A stretch of DNA of 10,360 nt. Source: an uncultured Clostridia bacterium (GTDB lineage: Bacteria; Bacillota; Clostridia; Oscillospirales; Acutalibacteraceae). Shown here piece after piece: positions 5,835-10,360 of this stretch. The stretch is from contig CALAQQ010000147.1 of the NCBI GenBank assembly GCA_937888485.1, forward strand, positions 1 through 10,360, in the 5' to 3' direction. The position numbers and the translations under genes were made by a program. Position 1 is the stretch's first letter, and each line of letters opens with the position of its first letter. A model generated the notes under the pieces. The model did not search any database. It had not been told where the DNA came from and was given only the letters and a program-made list of their open reading frames with translations.

Positions 5835-7492
5835 TGGGTGCTCAGAAAATCAAACCCGAGGATTTTTACGACGTAATTGTAATCGGCGGCGGTCCTGCAG
5901 GACTTACCGCCGCACTTTATCTGGCACGCGCAAAATACAGAGTATTGGTGCTTGAAAAAGAACAGTTTGGCGGACAGATTACAATTACAAATGAGGTCGT
6001 AAACTATCCGGGCATTGGAAAGACAAGCGGTAAAGCACTTACAGAAACAATGCGCCGTCAAGCAGAAGCTTTCGGAGCAGAATGCCTGCTCGCCGAGGCT
6101 AAAGGCTTGGATATAAATGAAGATGTCAAAACAGTTCATACCACCCGAGGAGATTTTAATTGTCTTGGCATCTTAATTGCAACCGGTGCACATCCCAGAA
6201 CAGTCGGATTCAAAGGAGAAGAAGAACACAAAGGACAGGGCGTTGCCTACTGTGCAACCTGCGACGGCGAATTTTTTACCGATAAAGAGATTTTCGTTGT
6301 TGGCGGAGGCTTTGCCGCCGCTGAAGAAAGTGTATTTTTAACCAAGTTTGCCAAGCATGTAACAATTCTTATCCGTAAAGACGATTTCAGCTGTGCAGCT
6401 TCCGTTGCCGACAAAGCAAAAAATCACGAAAAAATAACCGTTATCACCAACACTGTTGTTGAAGAAGTATCAGGTGAAAACGGTCTGAATTATATCCGAT
6501 ATAAAAACACCAAAAACGGTGAGATAACCGAATACCGTGCTGAAAACGGAGACTTTTTCGGAGTGTTTGTGTTTGCAGGATATTCTCCCGATACTGAATT
6601 GGTAAAGGATATACTCGAATTAAATGAGCACGGATATATCGTTACCGATTCGGAACAGAAAACAAGCGTTGACGGAATTTATGCCGCAGGAGATGTGTGC
6701 ATAAAACCCCTCCGTCAGATTGTTACCGCCACAGGCGACGGCGCTCTTGCGGCAACAGAGCTTGAAAAGTATGTTGCAACCATACAGCAAAAAACGGGAC
6801 TGTATGCAAAACAGCCAACAGCAAAAGCTATTGAAGAATCACCCGTAACGGAAGAAAGCACTGCTCAAGATTCCGACGAAATCTTTTCCTCTGATATGAA
6901 ACAGCAATTAAACGGCGTATTCAGCAAAATGCAGCGTAATCTGACATTAAAACTGTATTTGGATAACCGTCCCGTTTCAACAGAGCTTGAGAGTTTTATT
7001 ACAAATCTCGCATCACTTACGGACAAACTCACGGTATCGGTTTCCGACAGAAACGATGCAAAAAAGCAATCACCTTGTGTCCGTGTTTTTCTTGAAGACG
7101 GAACTGACATGGGTATTGCATTCCACGGAGTACCCTCGGGTCACGAGTTCACCTCGTTTATGCTTGGTCTTTATAACGCTGCAAGCGAAGGTCAGAAAAC
7201 AGATGAGCAGACTCATCGAGAAATTAAAGAAATAAACAATTCCGTGGATATGAAGATTTTGGTGACTTTATCTTGCACGATGTGTCCCGATCTGGTTATT
7301 GCATGTCAGCGTATCGCAACATTGAATCCAAACATCCGTGCCGAAGTTTATGATATTCAGCATTTTGAAGAGTTGAAGAAACAATACAATGTTATGAGTG
7401 TTCCGTGCTTGGTTATTAATGATGATAAGGTGTCATTTGGCAAGAAAAATATAAATCAGGTTTTGGATTTGATAAAAAAGGAAAACAATTAA
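5834..7492 (+). CDS. ahpF: AhpF-type peroxiredoxin reductase with thioredoxin-fold domain at the C-terminus
   Basis: This is a 552-residue flavoprotein disulfide reductase that would recycle AhpC. Residues about 10-315 form a thioredoxin-reductase-like core: FAD motif GGGPAG (18-23), redox centre CATC (140-143), nucleotide motif GGGFAA (157-162) and AAGD (284-287). The region IRKDDFS (180-186) occupies the place of the HRRDxxR NADPH motif of TrxB and keeps only part of it, so cofactor choice is open. A polar linker (about 320-352) leads to a tandem thioredoxin-fold domain (about 353-552). That domain matches the E. coli AhpF N-terminal domain: GHEFTS (436-441), LSCTMCPD (479-486, redox pair C481/C484), LNPNIR and NVMSVP. 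In E. coli this domain is N-terminal (521 residues in total), so the order here is swapped. The start ATG overlaps the ahpC stop by one base and has only a weak ribosome site, suggesting coupling. The operon ends at the terminator 17 nt downstream. Confidence 0.9.
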   Translation: MGAQKIKPEDFYDVIVIGGGPAGLTAALYLARAKYRVLVLEKEQFGGQITITNEVVNYPGIGKTSGKALTETMRRQAEAFGAECLLAEAKGLDINEDVKTVHTTRGDFNCLGILIATGAHPRTVGFKGEEEHKGQGVAYCATCDGEFFTDKEIFVVGGGFAAAEESVFLTKFAKHVTILIRKDDFSCAASVADKAKNHEKITVITNTVVEEVSGENGLNYIRYKNTKNGEITEYRAENGDFFGVFVFAGYSPDTELVKDILELNEHGYIVTDSEQKTSVDGIYAAGDVCIKPLRQIVTATGDGALAATELEKYVATIQQKTGLYAKQPTAKAIEESPVTEESTAQDSDEIFSSDMKQQLNGVFSKMQRNLTLKLYLDNRPVSTELESFITNLASLTDKLTVSVSDRNDAKKQSPCVRVFLEDGTDMGIAFHGVPSGHEFTSFMLGLYNAASEGQKTDEQTHREIKEINNSVDMKILVTLSCTMCPDLVIACQRIATLNPNIRAEVYDIQHFEELKKQYNVMSVPCLVINDDKVSFGKKNINQVLDLIKKENN

Positions 7493-7508
7493 ATCGGCTA
7501 TATTAAAT

Positions 7509-7557
7509 AATCAGGTGCAACGGAATTTGATTTCTACTGCACCTGATTTTATCTTTT
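7509..7557 (+). terminator. Rho-independent terminator of the dfx-ahpC-ahpF operon
   Basis: AATCAGGTGCA (7509-7519) pairs perfectly over 11 bp with TGCACCTGATT (7538-7548). The loop is 18 nt, and TTATCTTTTT follows. It begins 17 nt after the ahpF stop. Confidence 0.9.
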
Positions 7558-7582
7558 TGTACTATGTTTTCTGTGGGGAATC

Positions 7583-7625
7583 AGGGGTGAAAACCCCTTA
7601 ATTGCGGATTTGAGGGGACAAATCC
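7583..7625. other. Tandem stem-loops of unknown function
   Basis: AGGGGT-GAAA-ACCCCT (7583-7598) is a 6-bp stem closed by a GNRA-type GAAA loop. Seven bases later GGATTTG (7606-7612) pairs with CAAATCC (7619-7625) around the loop AGGGGA. The second loop nearly repeats the AGGGG of the first stem and could pair with its CCCC arm. Neither has a U-tract, so they are not obvious terminators. They could be part of a small RNA or an interspersed palindromic repeat. Confidence 0.35.
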
Positions 7626-7713
7626 ATTGCTCGCTAAGACGAATGCCACAATTTTCTTGATGGTTATCTTTTATACCGATTAACAATAATTAACCCATCT
7701 CGATTTATATATA

Positions 7714-7743
7714 TTGAAATTTATGATATTGCTATGATATAAT
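7714..7743 (+). promoter_or_regulatory. Sigma-A promoter with extended -10
   Basis: TTGAAA (7714-7719), an 18-nt spacer and a perfect TATAAT (7738-7743) with TGA before it. Transcription would start near 7750, giving a leader of about 45 nt before the ATG at 7795. Confidence 0.85.
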
Positions 7744-7794
7744 CATTATGTAAGAGATTGGATTTGTCTGTGAGATTTTAAGGAGGTTTTGATT

Positions 7795-8730
7795 ATGGAT
7801 GAAAACAAAAAACAAATTAATGCTAACAGAATAATTGTTTTAATTCTTGCCGTTTTTCTTGTGTTAGGTGCCATCAAAATCGGAACACTTACAGATGATG
7901 TAAAAAAGCTCAAAAGTCAAAACTCCAATCTTGATTCAGAAATACAAATGTTAAGAAACGAAATTAATTCTATTTACAATAATGTTGACAAACTGTTAAA
8001 ACAAGAATCAAGTCTTATATCGGGAGTTGACTTTTCTATCGGAGATCCGAGCGAAGATATGAAAAGTGTAAAACTTATTTTGACCGTTGTTCCTAAAACG
8101 ATTACTGATGATACGGAACTTTCTGTTACGGTGGATGGAGTTACTGCTCCGTTATCGAGAAATGAAAGCGAATTCACGGGAACAATTGATGTAGGCTTGT
8201 TTGTTGACTACAATCAATGGCCGCTGCTCACTATCAAATCAGAAGAAGGAACAAAAACTGAATACTTGGATGATATTGATATTTCCTATATGTTCACACG
8301 CCATTTGCCCACATTGGAAGCTGATATGTCTGCATCATCTAAATTAAGCAACGGAAAATTACAAGTTGAAGCAGGCTTCAGAATCGCTTCAAAACCTGCA
8401 TACGGAAATGCGCCCATTACATTCACATCGTTTACACTTGTCGAAGAAGTGAACGGTAAAGAAATCAGCAGAAAAGACATTACTAATGAAGTTCGTAAAT
8501 CAGGTGAAGTTTATAACACACAATATGTCAAATCTTTTGAAGTGGCTCACGGTGATGAACTGAAAGTATATGTTATTGCCGAAGATTCACTTGGTTATAT
8601 TCACAAAGCCCTTGCTCATTATTGGATAGAATCAGAAAGTGGTGCTCAGGCTGAAACAGTATTCGGCGATGAAACAATCTTCGATAAAAACGGAAATCTG
8701 CTTTACGGAGATGACTCGCTTTGGAGGTAA
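7795..8730 (+). CDS. Membrane-anchored coiled-coil protein of unknown function
   Basis: This 311-residue protein has one N-terminal membrane segment (about residues 13-29, hydrophobic core IIVLILAVFLVLGAI) after a short charged cytoplasmic tail (DENKK). A predicted coiled coil follows (about 32-72, heptad-like Leu/Ile spacing with many Asn, Lys and Glu). The large polar, probably extracellular part (about 73-311) is rich in alternating beta-strand-like segments and has no cysteine. No enzymatic motif is visible and I do not recognise the family. ATG at 7795 is chosen because AGGAGG (7781-7786) is 8 nt upstream; a TTG two codons earlier is too close to it. The gene has its own strong promoter at 7714-7743. 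It is followed by the DUF4177-like gene, whose ribosome site overlaps this stop codon, so they form an operon. It may serve as a surface or cell-envelope scaffold; that is inference only. Confidence 0.85.
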   Translation: MDENKKQINANRIIVLILAVFLVLGAIKIGTLTDDVKKLKSQNSNLDSEIQMLRNEINSIYNNVDKLLKQESSLISGVDFSIGDPSEDMKSVKLILTVVPKTITDDTELSVTVDGVTAPLSRNESEFTGTIDVGLFVDYNQWPLLTIKSEEGTKTEYLDDIDISYMFTRHLPTLEADMSASSKLSNGKLQVEAGFRIASKPAYGNAPITFTSFTLVEEVNGKEISRKDITNEVRKSGEVYNTQYVKSFEVAHGDELKVYVIAEDSLGYIHKALAHYWIESESGAQAETVFGDETIFDKNGNLLYGDDSLWR

Positions 8731-8733
8731 ACT

Positions 8734-8943
8734 ATGATGTATAAATACGAATACGAAACTGTCAGCTGTGATTTCGGCGGTTGGGGTTTAGGCTCAGGTA
8801 ATATTTATTCGATTGAAGATTATCGCTCAATAATTAATAAACGAGCTGAACAAGGCTGGAGATATGTTGGTTATATCCCCACAAAGCAGCGAGGTACGGG
8901 TCACACTCAAGAATTAGATTTGATTTTTGAAAAAGAGATATAA
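8734..8943 (+). CDS. DUF4177-like small protein
   Basis: This 69-residue soluble protein fits the DUF4177 pattern: an N-terminal YKYEYETVSC strand, a central EDYRSIINKRAEQGWRYVGY (about 29-48) with the hallmark Glu-Gln-Gly-Trp, and a C-terminal LDLIFEKE strand. The family is small, widespread in Firmicutes, and of unknown function. GGAGG at 8723-8727 serves the ATG at 8734 (6 nt) or the next ATG at 8737 (9 nt); both are reasonable and differ by one Met. The ribosome site overlaps the stop of the membrane protein upstream, implying one transcript. The strong terminator at 9020-9052 closes the operon. Confidence 0.75.
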   Translation: MMYKYEYETVSCDFGGWGLGSGNIYSIEDYRSIINKRAEQGWRYVGYIPTKQRGTGHTQELDLIFEKEI

Positions 8944-9019
8944 ACTTATGGATATAAAATCATTTAAGAAAACGAAAATATTGAAACCGAATTATTGTAA
9001 AAATCTTTACCATGATAAG

Positions 9020-9052
9020 AAAAATCCGAGGTCGTATAAACCTCGGATTTTT
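9020..9052. terminator. Bidirectional rho-independent terminator
   Basis: AAAAATCCGAGG (9020-9031) pairs perfectly over 12 bp with CCTCGGATTTTT (9041-9052) around a 9-nt loop, with T-runs on both strands. It separates the plus-strand gene ending at 8943 from the minus-strand regulator gene ending at 9057. Confidence 0.92.
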
Positions 9053-9056
9053 ATGT

Positions 9057-9251
9057 TTAAGTATCTAATATAAAGAGTTCTTCTACTGTTGTGTTTAAAT
9101 ATTGTGCAAGTTTCATTGCCAATTCAAGAGTGGGGTTATACTTGTCATTCTCAATAGCAATGATTGTTTGTCGGGATACATTTAAAGCTTCAGCCAAATC
9201 TTCCTGTCTGTATCCTTTTTGTTTGCGTAATTCTTTTATTCTGTTTGTCAT
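9057..9251 (-). CDS. XRE-family (Cro/CI-type) transcriptional regulator
   Basis: This 64-residue protein is made of little more than a helix-turn-helix: RIKELRKQKGYRQEDLAEAL and then NVSRQTIIAIENDKYNPTLE, with the turn around residues 16-35 and a final NTTVEELF helix. It belongs to the short single-domain XRE regulators common in Firmicutes, which usually repress their own operon and bind DNA as dimers. The ATG at 9251 is chosen because the HTH domain begins right there and GGTGG lies about 7 nt upstream. The ATG overlaps the stop of the membrane protein gene by 4 nt (ATGA), so the two are co-translated. The upstream partner is a small membrane protein, a pairing often seen for these regulators. 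The signal is unknown. Confidence 0.9.
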   Translation of the reverse strand: MTNRIKELRKQKGYRQEDLAEALNVSRQTIIAIENDKYNPTLELAMKLAQYLNTTVEELFILDT

Positions 9252-9613
9252 GGCTTTACCACCGAAAGAACAATAACGCTTCCAATTGTAACAATAACTG
9301 CCGCAACAGCTAAGCATATTAAAACTATTTTTAGTATGGGTGAGGTTTTGGGAGTTTCCTCATCATCCTTGACTGCATTGTGTGTCATAATAAACTGCGA
9401 AAAAATTTGGATGCACGATGCTGCGGCAAGCAGGAAACAAGGAAAAAGATTTAATTCAGAATGGAAGGCGTAAACTTTATATGATTCGTATAAAGTCCAA
9501 ATAAATAAAGCAAACAGAAGAAAAACAAAAGCGTTTCGCTGTGCTTTGAAAGCAATATGCTGTTCCATTTCATCCATTTTGTGAAAGCCTAATTTTTTGA
9601 AAAATTTTTTCAT
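9248..9613 (-). CDS. Small membrane protein, three predicted helices, paired with the XRE regulator
   Basis: This is a 121-residue protein with a basic N-terminus (KKFFKKLGFHK), a charged DEMEQH segment, and three hydrophobic segments (about residues 28-44, 56-74 and 92-117). The second and third are joined by an acidic DDEE loop. I recognise the type (a membrane partner encoded before a 65-residue XRE regulator in Firmicutes) but cannot name a function. The start is uncertain. An in-frame ATG at 9661 would place the perfect terminator hairpin (9616-9650) inside the coding region. ATG at 9613 lies just after that hairpin and begins a family-like N-terminus, but has no visible ribosome site. 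ATG at 9577 is a third option. I see no promoter between the terminator and the gene, so expression is unexplained. Confidence 0.7.
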   Translation of the reverse strand: MKKFFKKLGFHKMDEMEQHIAFKAQRNAFVFLLFALFIWTLYESYKVYAFHSELNLFPCFLLAAASCIQIFSQFIMTHNAVKDDEETPKTSPILKIVLICLAVAAVIVTIGSVIVLSVVKP

Positions 9614-9615
9614 AT

Positions 9616-9650
9616 AAAAAAGCAGGGTTTTATTTGAACCCTGCTTTTTT
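9616..9650. terminator. Perfect rho-independent terminator hairpin
   Basis: AAAAAAGCAGGGTT (9616-9629) pairs over 14 bp with AACCCTGCTTTTTT (9637-9650) around a 7-nt loop. It works in both directions by sequence. On the minus strand it lies 7 nt past the stop of the cysteine-rich gene, and its U-tract ends two bases before the ATG of the membrane protein at 9613. Confidence 0.85.
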
Positions 9651-9657
9651 CGTGCCA

Positions 9658-10360
9658 TCATTCCGGCTTGTATCCTTCAAGGACTACATATTCCTTGTCA
9701 TACAAGAACTTATTGCCCTCATTCTTGTAATGTGCCAAACCCGTGGTGCAAACACCGGTATACCGTACAATTTGCAACACATCGCCGTTTTTGTAATCAT
9801 TCGCGGAATCATTCGTTGCTTCGATAACTTTCACCCATTCCCCCGGCATTGCCCTCCGTCTGACTTCGCGCACAACAGGAGGAAGTCTGTCAAACTTTCG
9901 GAAGATTCTATCCGCTTCCAGCTTCACGAATTTCGTCATCTCATCGTTGAAAATTTTCTGATATTTGCTCATTTCTTTGACAGGCTTCTTTTTCTTCTCC
10001 CACAGCCGATTGAATGCCGTCTGCGCACCGATCCGCCAGTTGAACTTGTCTGCCGGGTTGCGCTTTGCCGCCACCCGCTTGACCGTGTGACCATTTACCA
10101 TCATACGTGCAAGTGTCGTGTCCCCATCGCATTCAATAATGATTTTGTAACGCATGTTTCCCAGCTTCGTGTGTGGCACATTTCTGCAACTGGTATCTTC
10201 CGGCGCAGGTTTCGGTTCAGGCTTCGGGAAGCCGTTCGGCAGGAATTTGTTCAGAATTCTTCCGGTTTCCTCCACCGCATCAGGAACATCAATGCACCAT
10301 TCGTCACACATACAATACCCGCAGCATTTTCCATCGATCACAGGCTTGCCGTCACATTCA
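9658..10360 (-). CDS. Cysteine-rich hypothetical protein, possibly phage or mobile-element derived, partial
   Basis: The reading frame is open to the right edge, so the true start is outside the window. A GTG at 10341 is possible but has no clear ribosome site, and the upstream codons (ECDGKP) continue the same cysteine-rich style. Visible parts in order: a Cys cluster (CDG, then KCCGYCMCDEWC) that could bind a metal; a Pro-rich linker (PKPEPKPAPED); a basic middle region with KRVAAKRNPADKFNW and AFNRLWEKKKK; a helical stretch (KIFNDEMTKFVKLEADRIF); and a C-terminal module WVKVIEATND...YKNGDVLQIV...YVVLEGYKPE, like small SH3-type modules seen in phage proteins. I do not recognise the family. 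Its G+C content by hand count is well above its neighbours (for example 39 of 60 at 10021-10080 against 18 of 60 at 9481-9540), pointing to recent transfer. A terminator follows directly. Confidence 0.6.
   Translation of the reverse strand, partial: ECDGKPVIDGKCCGYCMCDEWCIDVPDAVEETGRILNKFLPNGFPKPEPKPAPEDTSCRNVPHTKLGNMRYKIIIECDGDTTLARMMVNGHTVKRVAAKRNPADKFNWRIGAQTAFNRLWEKKKKPVKEMSKYQKIFNDEMTKFVKLEADRIFRKFDRLPPVVREVRRRAMPGEWVKVIEATNDSANDYKNGDVLQIVRYTGVCTTGLAHYKNEGNKFLYDKEYVVLEGYKPE

Larger units (their letters stand above)
7493..7794. other. Intergenic region with two extra stem-loops and a promoter
   Basis: I see no protein gene. The stretch holds the ahpF terminator, two further stem-loops (7583-7598 and 7606-7625), a non-distinctive stretch from about 7630 to 7710, and the promoter at 7714-7743 for the gene at 7795. 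Confidence 0.6.

Noticed and set aside
8948..9076. Plus-strand ORF of 42 codons starting ATG at 8948
   Set aside because: It has no ribosome site, reads straight through a perfect 12-bp terminator, and runs into the opposite-strand regulator gene.
9252..9317. N-terminal extension of the XRE regulator to 9317
   Set aside because: The extra residues (CCGSYCYNW) are unlike XRE proteins and overlap the membrane protein's last coding segment; ATG at 9251 gives the standard HTH start.
1..10360. CRISPR arrays, tRNA or rRNA genes
   Set aside because: Scanning by eye found no regularly spaced direct repeats, no tRNA cloverleaf-like segment and no rRNA sequence.

Overview
The window looks like a chromosomal segment of an anaerobic, low-G+C Firmicute, most likely a gut Clostridia (Ruminococcus/Eubacterium-like). 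The reasons are the AT-rich intergenic DNA, strong AGGAGG-type ribosome sites, a BspA-like leucine-rich-repeat surface protein with Listeria-Bacteroides repeats, a TnpV mobile-element protein, and an anaerobe-style oxygen defence operon built on superoxide reductase. Species assignment is inference.

Layout. (1) 1-1510, minus strand: the first 23 codons of an exported protein (signal peptide) with a small 20-codon ORF and a strong promoter ahead of it, then a BspA-like surface protein split by a one-base frameshift near 1254-1255. (2) 1684-2556: an orphan hairpin terminator followed by a small plus-strand cassette (DUF6809-like protein, then TnpV) introduced by a perfect inverted repeat that abuts the ribosome site. 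(3) 2566-4778, minus strand: a translationally coupled pair, an MFS transporter very like the bile acid transporter BaiG followed with a 4-nt overlap by a short-chain dehydrogenase very like the clostridial NADP-dependent 7alpha-hydroxysteroid dehydrogenases. Together they read as a bile acid uptake and oxidation module. (4) 4875-7492, plus strand and divergent from it: desulfoferrodoxin (superoxide reductase), AhpC peroxiredoxin, and an AhpF-type reductase whose thioredoxin-fold domain lies at the C-terminus instead of the N-terminus. The operon ends in a strong terminator. Superoxide is reduced to H2O2, and AhpC/AhpF then reduce H2O2 with electrons from a pyridine nucleotide. (5) 7560-8943: a hairpin-rich gap, a consensus promoter, a membrane-anchored coiled-coil protein of unknown function and a small DUF4177-like protein. 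(6) 9057-9613, minus: a small three-helix membrane protein and a 4-nt-overlapping XRE-family regulator. (7) 9614-10360: a perfect terminator hairpin and a cysteine-rich, visibly G+C-richer, probably mobile-element or phage-derived gene running off the right edge.

Three promoters in front of exported or membrane-anchored proteins share nearly the same sequence (TTGMAATTTA, 8-9 nt, TATGATATAWT). The points most worth following up are the candidate bile acid module beside the oxidative-stress operon, the domain-permuted AhpF, the shared promoter module, the frameshifted surface protein and the composition break at about 9655.
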